This document shows, in pieces, positions 1 through 8,217 of a stretch of 64,000 nucleotides of DNA. The DNA is taken from the NCBI RefSeq assembly GCF_031202305.1, contig NZ_CP101731.1:3162001-3226000 (forward strand), read 5' to 3'. A program made the translations under genes and the position numbers. Under the pieces are notes generated by a model, which worked only from the letters and a program-made list of their open reading frames with translations, ran no database searches and had not been told where the DNA came from. Source of the DNA: Pelagibacterium sp. 26DY04 (lineage in GTDB: Bacteria > Pseudomonadota > Alphaproteobacteria > Rhizobiales > Devosiaceae). The stretch's first letter is position 1. Every line of letters starts with the position of its first letter.

Positions 1-616
1 CGCCCAGGACGAGAGCCAAAACGACGATGCCCCAGAAGGCGAGCGGATCGGCGGTGACGGTGAAGTACCAGACCAGAGCGATGATCGCGATGCCGACGGC
101 AAGATGGATCAGGTGCCGGGCCGGCAACAGGATCGGCTTGCCCGACATGCGGCCATCGAGCTTGGCGAACGCGATGACCGAACCGGTGAAGGTGAAGGCA
201 CCGATGGCGGCGCCGATGCTCATTTCGATAAGCGCCTGGGCGTGGATGTGACCGGGGGTGCCGATGCCGAAGGCTTCCGGCGCATAGAGCGCGGCGGCCG
301 CGACGAAGACGGCAGCAAGACCGACCAGCGAGTGGAAGGCGGCGACGAGCTGCGGCATGGCCGTCATAGGCACGCCGCGGGCGATGAACGCACCGATGCC
401 GCCACCGATGGCCAGACCACCGATGATCAGCACCCAGGCGAAGGGATCGGTGGGGGCGGCGATGGCGAGCGTGGTGACGATGGCGATCGCCATGCCCACC
501 ATGCCCATGTAGTTGCCGCGCCGGGCAGTGACCGGCGAAGAAAGCCCGCGCAGGGCGAGGATGAACAGGGACCCGGCAATGAGATAAGCGAGGGCCGCGA
601 TATTTGCAGAGATCAT
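1..616 (-). CDS. pntB: NAD(P) transhydrogenase subunit beta, partial
   Basis: This is the N-terminal part of the beta subunit of the proton-translocating transhydrogenase, which couples proton re-entry to hydride transfer from NADH to NADP+ in the inner membrane. About 205 residues are visible. They start MISANIAALAYLIAGSLF and continue as successive hydrophobic helices with the conserved stretch MPQLVAAFHSLVGLAAV. The NADP-binding domain III lies beyond the left edge. The ATG at 616 is 7 bp downstream of the pntA2 stop, so the three pnt genes form one minus-strand operon. The gene is open at the window edge, not broken. Confidence 0.95.
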   Translation of the reverse strand, partial: MISANIAALAYLIAGSLFILALRGLSSPVTARRGNYMGMVGMAIAIVTTLAIAAPTDPFAWVLIIGGLAIGGGIGAFIARGVPMTAMPQLVAAFHSLVGLAAVFVAAAALYAPEAFGIGTPGHIHAQALIEMSIGAAIGAFTFTGSVIAFAKLDGRMSGKPILLPARHLIHLAVGIAIIALVWYFTVTADPLAFWGIVVLALVLG

Positions 617-623
617 GGTTGGA

Positions 624-923
624 TCAGCCCTTCTTCTTGTACATCGCCAGCATGCGCTGGGTGACGAGGAACCCGCCGAAAATGTTCACCGACGCCAGGA
701 TCAACGCGATGAACCCGAACCAGCGGGCCGGGCCGGTATCGCCGACCAGCGAAACGCCGACCGCAAGGAGCGCGCCGACCACGATGACCGAGGAGATGGC
801 GTTGGTAACCGCCATGAGCGGGGTGTGAAGAGCCGGGGTGACCGACCAGACGACATAGTAGCCCACGAAGATCGCCAGGACGAAGATCGAGAGGAAGAAA
901 AAGAAACTATCGACGCCGACCAT
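624..923 (-). CDS. pntA2: NAD(P) transhydrogenase subunit alpha, part 2
   Basis: A 99-residue membrane protein forming the alpha-subunit part of the membrane domain II of transhydrogenase. Three to four hydrophobic segments are visible, with the typical stretch TPLMAVTNAISSVIVVGAL. The split of PntA into a soluble part 1 and a membrane part 2 is normal in alphaproteobacteria. Its ATG (921-923) shares one base with the pntA1 stop (TAATG arrangement), which suggests translational coupling. pntB follows after 7 bp. Confidence 0.95.
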   Translation of the reverse strand: MVGVDSFFFFLSIFVLAIFVGYYVVWSVTPALHTPLMAVTNAISSVIVVGALLAVGVSLVGDTGPARWFGFIALILASVNIFGGFLVTQRMLAMYKKKG

Positions 924-2380
924 TACTGACCTCCATCCTTTTTGGCTGCCGGCTTCTTGGCGGCAGGCTTTTTGGCTGCGGGCTTTGCTGCAGCTTCAGT
1001 GGTGTCCGCAGCGGCCTTGGTGGTTCTGCGGGCCGGCGCCTTTTTGGCGGGCACCTCGACGGCGCCGGCCGTGGCGACCTTGGCGGCAGCGGCCTTGCCC
1101 GTGGTGCCCTTTTTGGCAGGGACCTTGGCGGTTGCAGTTCTGGGCGCGGCGGCCGTAGTGGATTTGGCGGCCGTTTTGCGCGCTGTACCGGTCTTGGCTG
1201 GCGCCTTGGCTTCGGCCTTGTCGGCGGGCGCCGCGACGGCAGGAGCCGCTTCGGCTGCGGTGGCAAAATTGGGGTGCACGACGGCGCCGTCGCGGGTCAG
1301 AAGCGTGGCCTTGACCAGTTCGTCATCCCAATTGACCTTCAAGCTCTTGGCTTCCTTGTCGACCATGGTGTCAAGGAAGGCCAAGAGGTTCTTGGCATAG
1401 AGCTGGGAAGCGGTGGCCGCGATCTTGCCCTGCAGATTGAGGGTGCCGATGATCGTCACGTTGTTGTGGACGATCGTCTGGCCCGGAACCGTGAGTTCCA
1501 CATTGCCACCGCGCTCGGCGGCAAGATCGACGATCACCGAGCCCGGAGCCATGGATTCGACCATCGCCTTGGTGATGAGCTTGGGCGCGGGGCGGCCGGG
1601 GATCAGCGCGGTGGTGACCACGATATCCTGCTTGGCAATGTGCCCGGCGACGAGTTCGGCCTGTGCGGCCTGCTCTTCCTTGGTGAGTTCGCGCGCATAA
1701 CCACCGGTGCCCGAGGCATCTTTGAGCGCATCGGTCATGATGAATTTGGCGCCCAGAGATTCCACCTGCTCGCCTGCGGCGGCGCGCACGTCTGTGGCCG
1801 AAACGGCGGCGCCCAAGCGCTTGGCGGTGGCGATGGCCTGCAGGCCTGCAACGCCGGCGCCCATGACGAACACCTTGGCGGCGCGGACGGTGCCGGCGGC
1901 GGTCATCATCATGGGCAGCGCGCGGTCATAGACCATCGAGGCTTCGATGACGGCCTGGTAACCGGCGAGGTTGGCCTGGCTCGAAAGCACGTCCATGACC
2001 TGAGCGCGCGTGATGCGCGGCATCAGTTCCATGGCGAACACCGACAGCCCGGCCTTGGCGAGCGCGGCAAGCGCCGCCTCGTTGCCATAGGGATCGGCGA
2101 TGGCGAGAACGAGCGCGCCCTTGGCGGCGCCGGCCAGCGCCGCAACGTCCGGACGGCGCACGGCGAGAATGACGTCGGCGCCTTTGACGGCGGCCGCTGC
2201 GGTCGTTTCGACGCTCGCTCCGGCGTCCTTATAGTGCTGGTCGAGGATGCGCGACGCTTCCCCTGCCCCTGATTCGACGCTGACCGATGCGCCCAGCCCG
2301 ATGAGCTTGGCGATCGTTTCCGGCGTCGCGGCTACGCGGGTTTCTCCCCCCGCGCGCTCGCGCAATATGGCAATTTTCAT
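923..2380 (-). CDS. pntA1: NAD(P) transhydrogenase subunit alpha, part 1, with long Lys/Ala-rich tail
   Basis: The soluble NAD(H)-binding domain I of transhydrogenase. Residues 1-370 are a normal alanine dehydrogenase/PNT domain: the start MKIAILRERAGGETRVA and the Rossmann motif GAGVAGLQAIATAKRLGA near residue 175 are visible. The protein is 485 residues, about 110 longer than the 370-380 usual for part 1 proteins. The extra C-terminus (about 372-485) is almost only Ala, Lys, Pro and Thr, and ends in tandem PAAKK units just before the stop. It resembles a histone H1-like tail. The pntA2 ATG overlaps the stop, so the tail is in frame and part of the operon. The function of the tail is unknown. 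Confidence 0.93.
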   Translation of the reverse strand: MKIAILRERAGGETRVAATPETIAKLIGLGASVSVESGAGEASRILDQHYKDAGASVETTAAAAVKGADVILAVRRPDVAALAGAAKGALVLAIADPYGNEAALAALAKAGLSVFAMELMPRITRAQVMDVLSSQANLAGYQAVIEASMVYDRALPMMMTAAGTVRAAKVFVMGAGVAGLQAIATAKRLGAAVSATDVRAAAGEQVESLGAKFIMTDALKDASGTGGYARELTKEEQAAQAELVAGHIAKQDIVVTTALIPGRPAPKLITKAMVESMAPGSVIVDLAAERGGNVELTVPGQTIVHNNVTIIGTLNLQGKIAATASQLYAKNLLAFLDTMVDKEAKSLKVNWDDELVKATLLTRDGAVVHPNFATAAEAAPAVAAPADKAEAKAPAKTGTARKTAAKSTTAAAPRTATAKVPAKKGTTGKAAAAKVATAGAVEVPAKKAPARRTTKAAADTTEAAAKPAAKKPAAKKPAAKKDGGQ

Positions 2381-2440
2381 GAAACCCTTGCCTCTTAGTG
2401 GCCTGCAAGATGTGTCGGCCAGCCCCCCAGGGCGACCGGC

Positions 2441-2614
2441 TTAAACGACAAAGACGAGATACAGAACGACCAGGATGGCGACAGTGGCGATGACCGTCCA
2501 CTTGGTGCCGGCGAGAAATCCTGCATAGGTCTTGGTATGCTCTTCGAATTCCTTGGCCTTTTCGGCGTCGGAGATCGGTTCGTTCGAAAAGGTTGCGACC
2601 TGGTTTTCGGCCAT
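2441..2614 (-). CDS. aa3-type cytochrome c oxidase subunit IV (small membrane subunit)
   Basis: A 57-residue protein read directly from the sequence: start MAENQVATFSNEPISDAEKA, a short charged N-terminus, then one transmembrane helix (VIATVAILVVLYLVFVV) up to the stop. This matches the small bacterial aa3 oxidase subunit IV family in length and layout. It ends 60 bp upstream of pntA1 on the same strand and is probably the first gene of the pnt transcript. The family assignment rests on pattern recognition; the other oxidase subunits are not in the window. Confidence 0.82.
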   Translation of the reverse strand: MAENQVATFSNEPISDAEKAKEFEEHTKTYAGFLAGTKWTVIATVAILVVLYLVFVV

Positions 2615-2658
2615 TGCGGCTTTCCCCTGATTTGAGATTTGGACCCTGAATGCCCTTG

Positions 2659-4464
2659 TTAGGGCTGCGTTTGTTCGAGTTCGTCAATGAGTCTTTCGAT
2701 CATGGACAGCCCCAGCGACCAGAATTGCGGGTCGCGGGCGTCCAGCCCGAACGGTGCCAGAAGCTCGGAATGGTGTTTCGATCCGCCGGCGCTGAGCATC
2801 TCGAAATACTTTTCGGCGAAACCCTCGCTGGACTTTTCATACTGTGCGTAAAGCGAGTTCACAAGGCAATCGCCGAAAGCATAGGCATAGACGTAGAACG
2901 GGGCGTGGATGAAGTGGCCGATATAGCTCCAGAGAACTTCATAGCCCTCGTTCAGCCGGATGCCCGGACCGAGGCTTTCGGTGGAGACTTCCATCCAAAA
3001 AGCATCGATTTCCTCGGGCCTTAGCTCGCCTTCCCGGCGCGCGAGGTGGATCTTGCGCTCGAGCGTATAGAACGAGATCTGCCGCACGACGGTGTTGAGC
3101 ATGTCCTCGATTTTCGAGGCGATCAGAGCGAAGCGCTGGCGGGGGTCGGTGGTGGCGTCCAGGATGGCGCGGAACGTCAACATCTCCCCGAAAACACTGG
3201 CGGTTTCAGCCAGTGTTAGTGGTGTTGAAGCCATGAGTTCGCCTTGTTGAGCGGCAAGGCGTTGATGAACTCCATGACCGAGCTCATGGGCCAGCGTCAT
3301 GACGTCGCGGGTGCGGCCCATATAGTTGAGCATGAGGTATGGATGGGCCGTGGTGACGGTGGGATGCGCGAAGGCGCCCGGCGCCTTGTTGGGCTTGACC
3401 GCCGCGTCGATCCATCCGCTGTCGAAAAAGGGCTGGGCGACTTCGACCAGCCTGGGCGAGAAGCGGCCATAGGCGTCGAGCACGGTGGTCCTGGCCGTGT
3501 CCCAATCGAAGATGCGGTCGTCGGAGGTGGGGAGCGGGGCGTTGCGGTCCCAGGCGTCGAGCTGGTCCTTGCCGAACCATTTCGCCTTCATCTGGTAATA
3601 ACGGTGCGAAAGGCGCGGATAGGCTTCGCGGACCGATTTCTCCAGCGCGTCGACGACTTCGCGCTCCACCGAATTGGCAAGGTGGCGGCTGTCGGCGACG
3701 TCCTTGTAGCCGCGCCAGCGGTCGGAGATTTCCTTGTCCTTGGCCATCACATTGGTGATGTGGGCAAAGAGCTTCTTGTTTTCCGAGAGCGTCTTGGTGA
3801 GCGCGCCGAAAGCGGCCGAGCGCTTTTCTTCCTTTTTGTCCGAGAGCAAATTGAGGGTCTGCTCGAGCCCCAACGTCTCGCCGGCGACATCGAAGGAAAG
3901 GCTGGCCATGGTCTCGTCGAACAGGCGGTTCCAGGCGGCGTGGCCGGTGACGTATTTGTCGTGGAACAGCTCTTCCACCCGGTCCTCGAGCTGGTAGGGC
4001 CGCGCCTTGCGCAATTCGGTGAACCAGGGACGGTAGCGGGCGAGATCGGCGCTCGCTTCGAACGCGGCATCGAGCACCGCGTCGTCGATACGGTTGATCT
4101 CGAGGGTAAAGAACAGCACGCGGGTCGAAAGGTTGGTCAGCTTGTCCTGGGTGTCGCCGAGGAATTTGACCCGATCGCCATCGCCGGTGTTCTGCGCGTA
4201 GTTGAGATAGGCGAACGAGCCCAGCCGCCCCATGACCTCGTCGAGCTTTTCGTAGCGCCTGACCGCCTCGACCAGTTTCCCCTCGCGAGCGAGAGCTTCG
4301 AGCTTGCCCTTGTAGTCGGCCTCGAACGCCCTGGTCTCGGTGTCGAGGAACGCAAGGTCGGCCTTGAGTTCGTCCGAGGCAACGCCGGGATAGAGATCGG
4401 AAAGATCCCATTCGGGGAGCTGGCCGAACTGGTTGTGGGTCGATTGCGGGGCGGGAGAGGACAT
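2659..4464 (-). CDS. pepF: M3 family oligoendopeptidase (PepF-like)
   Basis: A cytoplasmic zinc oligopeptidase of about 601 residues, the usual size of the M3 clade 3 family. The zinc motif HEXXH is present as LAHELGHGVHQ, with the third ligand in the following helix (TASVFGEM). The N-terminal half is the all-helical oligopeptidase-F domain. I chose the ATG at 4464 (MSSPAPQSTHNQFGQLPEWDL) because GGAG lies just upstream; an in-frame start at 4527 adds 21 residues unlike the family. It is divergent from the response regulator at 4643. Its role is presumably turnover of short peptides. Confidence 0.92.
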   Translation of the reverse strand: MSSPAPQSTHNQFGQLPEWDLSDLYPGVASDELKADLAFLDTETRAFEADYKGKLEALAREGKLVEAVRRYEKLDEVMGRLGSFAYLNYAQNTGDGDRVKFLGDTQDKLTNLSTRVLFFTLEINRIDDAVLDAAFEASADLARYRPWFTELRKARPYQLEDRVEELFHDKYVTGHAAWNRLFDETMASLSFDVAGETLGLEQTLNLLSDKKEEKRSAAFGALTKTLSENKKLFAHITNVMAKDKEISDRWRGYKDVADSRHLANSVEREVVDALEKSVREAYPRLSHRYYQMKAKWFGKDQLDAWDRNAPLPTSDDRIFDWDTARTTVLDAYGRFSPRLVEVAQPFFDSGWIDAAVKPNKAPGAFAHPTVTTAHPYLMLNYMGRTRDVMTLAHELGHGVHQRLAAQQGELMASTPLTLAETASVFGEMLTFRAILDATTDPRQRFALIASKIEDMLNTVVRQISFYTLERKIHLARREGELRPEEIDAFWMEVSTESLGPGIRLNEGYEVLWSYIGHFIHAPFYVYAYAFGDCLVNSLYAQYEKSSEGFAEKYFEMLSAGGSKHHSELLAPFGLDARDPQFWSLGLSMIERLIDELEQTQP

Positions 4465-4538
4465 GGAGGTACTCCGCTTCGTGTCGGTTTTGGCGCGCAC
4501 CTTATCGGGGCGTCCATCCCCTGCCAAGGCGAGCTTGC

Positions 4539-4553
4539 TTAAAGCCCTGTTAA
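4539..4553. promoter_or_regulatory. CtrA-type box TTAA-N7-TTAA
   Basis: TTAA at 4539-4542 and TTAA at 4550-4553 are separated by exactly 7 bp. This matches the full CtrA recognition motif of alphaproteobacteria. It sits in the 178-bp divergent region between the oligopeptidase (start 4464) and the sigma-54 response regulator (start 4643), so it could act on either. Chance occurrence of an AT-rich 8-base match in this GC-rich DNA is uncommon but possible. Confidence 0.4.
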
Positions 4554-4642
4554 AGGATCGGGCCTAGCCTGACCCAAATCGGCACACCCGGCGATTCTTG
4601 CCGCCGGGAGCCTGAGTGGTCGTGTTGGAGTGAGCGTCCCTA

Positions 4643-6127
4643 ATGCACAAGGTTCTGATCGTCGACGATGATCCGGTTCAATCTCGTCTGACTTCGGAAG
4701 TGGTCGCAAAGGCCGGGTTCACCCCTCTGGCCGTGCATTCGGGAGCCGAGGCGCTCGATGTCCTGCGCAAGACCTACGGCATCGGGGCGATGATCCTCGA
4801 TATGGTGATGCCGGAAATGGACGGGATGAGCGTGCTCGAAGCGCTAAAGCGCGACGGAATCGCCATTCCGGTCATCGTCCAGACGGCACAAACCTCGCTC
4901 GACACGGTGATCTCGGCCATGCGGCTGGGGGCGGTCGACTTCTTCGTCAAGCCCGTGGCGCCCGAGCGGATCACCATTTCCCTGCGCAATGCCCTAAAGC
5001 TCGGAACGCTCGAATCGAGTTTGAAGGCCGAGCGGGCGCGCAAGGACGGTAATTTCTCCTTTGCCCATATCGTCACCAAAAGTCCGGCCATGGCCCGCAC
5101 CATGACCTTGGGCAAGAAGGCGGCGGCGAGCACCATTCCCGTTCTGATCGAAGGGGAATCGGGAACCGGCAAGGAATTGCTGGCCCGCGCCATCCAGGGA
5201 TCGGGCGAGCGGGCCGGCAAGCCGTTCGTCACCGTCAATTGCGGGGCCATTCCCGCCAATCTGGTGGAATCCACCCTGTTCGGGCATGTGCGCGGCGCCT
5301 TTACCGGGGCGATCGCCGATGCGCCGGGGAAATTCCGCGAGGCGCACAATGGAACGCTGTTTCTCGACGAGGTGGGGGAACTGCCGCTCGAAACGCAGGT
5401 GAAACTGTTGCGGGCGCTCCAGGAGGGCGAAATCGAACCGGTGGGCGCGGCGCGGCCGGTCAAGGTCAATGTGCGGGTGATTTCGGCGACCAACCGGCGG
5501 CTTTTGAACCTGGCGCGCGAGGGGTCGTTCCGCGAGGATCTTTACTACCGGCTCAACGTCTTTCCCATCTACCTGCCGCCACTGCGCGAGAGGAAGGACG
5601 ACATACCCGGGCTTGTCGACCACTTCATCGCCCGGTTCGCGGCCGAGGAAGGCCGGCGAGTGGCGACGATTTCATCCGATGCGCTCGATATGCTCATGGG
5701 CCATGACTGGCCCGGCAATATAAGGCAATTGGAGAACGCCATCTTCCGCGCCGTGGTGCTGGCCGAAAGCCCGGTGCTGCAGCCCGATGATTTTCCCCAG
5801 ATTCTCGTCGCCGAAAAGGGACGGGAGGCTGCGCGGGCCGAAAGCGGCGGCTTTACGCCGGCCCAGCCTATCCACATCGACAATGCCCCGCCCCTGCCGC
5901 GCCTTCCCGACCCGACGCCTGCACCGGTCCCCGACCGGTTCCTCGACGGTGCGGGCAACCTGCTGCCGCTGGTCGAGATCGAACGCGAGCTGATCGCCTT
6001 TGCCATCGACCACAATGCCGGACGCATGGCGCAGGTGGCGCGGCAATTGGGCATCGGGCGCTCGACCCTTTACCGCAAGCTCAAGGAATACGGGCTCGAA
6101 GGCATGGGAGCGCAAGATGTTGCCTGA
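4643..6127 (+). CDS. Sigma-54-dependent response regulator (NtrC type, orphan)
   Basis: A 494-residue NtrC-family activator. Residues 1-120 are a receiver domain with the acidic pocket VDDD and phospho-acceptor D53 (ILDMVMPEMDG). The AAA+ domain follows, with Walker A GESGTGKE near residue 172 and the sigma-54 contact loop GAFTGA near 219. A Fis-type helix-turn-helix ends the protein (QVARQLGIGRSTLYRKLKEYG). A Pro-rich linker lies at about 395-420. No histidine kinase gene is adjacent. The start MHKVLIVDDD fits the family. It is followed after 142 bp by the L,D-transpeptidase gene. The target genes cannot be told from the sequence. Confidence 0.92.
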   Translation: MHKVLIVDDDPVQSRLTSEVVAKAGFTPLAVHSGAEALDVLRKTYGIGAMILDMVMPEMDGMSVLEALKRDGIAIPVIVQTAQTSLDTVISAMRLGAVDFFVKPVAPERITISLRNALKLGTLESSLKAERARKDGNFSFAHIVTKSPAMARTMTLGKKAAASTIPVLIEGESGTGKELLARAIQGSGERAGKPFVTVNCGAIPANLVESTLFGHVRGAFTGAIADAPGKFREAHNGTLFLDEVGELPLETQVKLLRALQEGEIEPVGAARPVKVNVRVISATNRRLLNLAREGSFREDLYYRLNVFPIYLPPLRERKDDIPGLVDHFIARFAAEEGRRVATISSDALDMLMGHDWPGNIRQLENAIFRAVVLAESPVLQPDDFPQILVAEKGREAARAESGGFTPAQPIHIDNAPPLPRLPDPTPAPVPDRFLDGAGNLLPLVEIERELIAFAIDHNAGRMAQVARQLGIGRSTLYRKLKEYGLEGMGAQDVA

Positions 6128-6269
6128 AAGCTGCAATATCGGGGGATTGCCGATCACGCCGACGGCACCTCGCTTGCGGGACTCAGCAGGAGAGATAAAA
6201 TTTATCCAATACGCGCGGATCAAAGATTCGCCTGAAAGGCGTACGGACGCGCGAAGGGCTTGGTGCGGC

Positions 6270-7940
6270 ATGGTGAACGGTTTGAGCTTGCGGTTCAAAG
6301 GGCTCCTTTTGGGAGCCGTGGCGTCTCTCTCACTTCTGGGTTCGAGCGCCCTGGCCTACGAAACGGTCATGGTCAACGGCGTGGAGGCCACGCGCATCCT
6401 GATCGCGCCGCCCAGGACCGAACTCGCAACAAGCATTCGCGACGGGCTGCGCGCCGCCATGGCCGAAGCTGCCCCTGGCAGCCGGGAGCAGGCCGATGCC
6501 GACCGGCTCTATTATTTTTACGGCGCCCGGCATTTCGAACCACTCTGGCTGACCAAGACCGATGACGGCATCGCCTTTTCCGACGCGGCCGAGGAGATCG
6601 TCGCCCTGTTCAGGGAAGCCCATCTTGAGGGCCTGGAGCCTTCGGATTATCTGACCGAGGGGCTCGATCTGGCGGCGGCGGACAGCCCGGACGCGTTTGC
6701 CGCGCTCGAAGCGGAATTTTCGGCCGCCATCCTGCGCTATGCCAACGATGCCCATTCCGGCCGGCTCGATCCGCGCACCGTGTCCGATTTCGTCGATGTC
6801 GCGCCCAAGAGCGTCGATGAAGCTGAACTGTTCGCGGCAGTGGCCGAGGCCTCGGACCCGGCCGCAGTGCTCATGGGCTATCACCCCACCCATCCCGAAT
6901 TCGTCGCCCTGCGTGAATTGCTGGCCGACCACTATGCCGGCGAAATCGAGGACCTGCCCAAGATCGGGGACGGCAAGCTCATCAAGATCGGCATGACCGA
7001 CCTGCGCGTGCCCATGCTGCGCGAGCGCATGGACGTGCCCCTGGCGCCCGGTGGCGACCCGGCGATCTATGACGAGGCGCTGGCCGCCGCCGTCGAAGCC
7101 TTCCAGGCCGAAATGGGCCTCAACCCGGACGGGGTGGTGGGCCCGGCGACGGTTGCCGCCATCAACGGCGCGGGCGGAGCCTCGCGCGCCGACATCGTCG
7201 CCAATATGGAGCGTTGGCGTTGGATGCCCGAGGATCTGGGCGCGTTCAACGTTTTCGTCAATATTCCCGAGTTCCGGCTCGACGTGAATCGCGACGGCCA
7301 GTCGGTGTGGGGCACGCGGGTGATCGTGGGGACGGCGGAAAACCAGACGCCGCTGTTTTCTGACAATATCCGGCACGTGGTGACCAATCCCTATTGGAAC
7401 GTGCCCTCCTCGATCCTGCGGGCGGAGATTTTCCCGCAGGTGGCGCGCAACCCCAACTATATCGCCAGCCAGAACATGGAACTGCTCTACCAGGGCAACG
7501 CCATCGACCCCTGGATGGTGGATTGGTCGCGGGCCAGCCCATCGATGTTCCGCGTGCGCCAGAAGCCGGGAACTTCCAATGCGCTGGGGCAGGTGAAATT
7601 CCTTTTTCCCAACAGCCACGATGTCTATCTGCACGACACCAACGCGCCCTACCTCTTCGAGCGTTCCATGCGGGCGCTGAGCCATGGCTGCGTCAGGGTG
7701 CAGGATCCGTTCGGCTTTGCCGATGCGCTGCTCGAATTCGAGCCCGACATCACCGTCGCATCGCTTGAAACAACGCTGGGCGGCAGCGAACGCTGGTTCA
7801 ACATGGACCGGCACGTACCCGTGCACATGGCCTATTTCACGCTGCGGGTGGGCGAAGACGGCACGGTGCGATCCTTCGCCGATCTTTACGGGCACAATGA
7901 ACGGGTGATCGAAATGCTGGGGCTGGACGCGGAGAGGTGA
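6270..7940 (+). CDS. L,D-transpeptidase with peptidoglycan-binding domain (LdtD/YcbB-like)
   Basis: A periplasmic enzyme that makes 3-3 cross-links in peptidoglycan. The ATG at 6270 gives a clear signal peptide (LLLGAVASLSLLGSSALA). A helical scaffold region follows, then a PG_binding_1 domain at about residues 258-295 (EAFQAEMGLNPDGVVGPATV) and the YkuD catalytic domain from about 320. The catalytic motif SHGCVRVQDP has its Cys near residue 474. At 556 residues it matches LdtD/YcbB proteins. An upstream in-frame extension to 6000 overlaps the response regulator and was rejected. The next gene is a MepK-like peptidase, as in the ycbB-ycbK pair of E. coli. Confidence 0.92.
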   Translation: MVNGLSLRFKGLLLGAVASLSLLGSSALAYETVMVNGVEATRILIAPPRTELATSIRDGLRAAMAEAAPGSREQADADRLYYFYGARHFEPLWLTKTDDGIAFSDAAEEIVALFREAHLEGLEPSDYLTEGLDLAAADSPDAFAALEAEFSAAILRYANDAHSGRLDPRTVSDFVDVAPKSVDEAELFAAVAEASDPAAVLMGYHPTHPEFVALRELLADHYAGEIEDLPKIGDGKLIKIGMTDLRVPMLRERMDVPLAPGGDPAIYDEALAAAVEAFQAEMGLNPDGVVGPATVAAINGAGGASRADIVANMERWRWMPEDLGAFNVFVNIPEFRLDVNRDGQSVWGTRVIVGTAENQTPLFSDNIRHVVTNPYWNVPSSILRAEIFPQVARNPNYIASQNMELLYQGNAIDPWMVDWSRASPSMFRVRQKPGTSNALGQVKFLFPNSHDVYLHDTNAPYLFERSMRALSHGCVRVQDPFGFADALLEFEPDITVASLETTLGGSERWFNMDRHVPVHMAYFTLRVGEDGTVRSFADLYGHNERVIEMLGLDAER

Positions 7941-8046
7941 TTTCGCTGCGGGTTTGAGACGCGATGCGGGAGCGGGTGTGGAGCTACACGTCTGCCGAGC
8001 AGCGCGAGGCCTTGCGGGTCTCCGGGCCGATCCTCCGGCGACCGTC

Positions 8047-8061
8047 TTAAGCACTCGGTAA
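8047..8061. promoter_or_regulatory. CtrA-like box with one mismatch (TTAA-N7-GTAA)
   Basis: TTAA at 8047-8050 is followed after 7 bp by GTAA at 8058-8061, one base off the full CtrA motif. It lies about 157 bp upstream of the DUF882 peptidase start. Weak on its own. Confidence 0.22.
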
Positions 8062-8217
8062 CATTTTGGTCATCTTCACGCCGTCTTTCGCCCTCAGCTT
8101 GGCGCAAACAAGGGCAAGGCATCGGCGCGCATACACATCCCGTTAGCGTTAACGTTTCTCGCATGGGTTGCTGATAGGGTGCCGTCGAGCATTTAAATCA
8201 AAGACGGGCTAAGCGGC

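Noticed and set aside
1274..2272. A 332-codon plus-strand frame opposite pntA1
   Set aside because: Antisense to a certain gene; no motif or ribosome-binding site.
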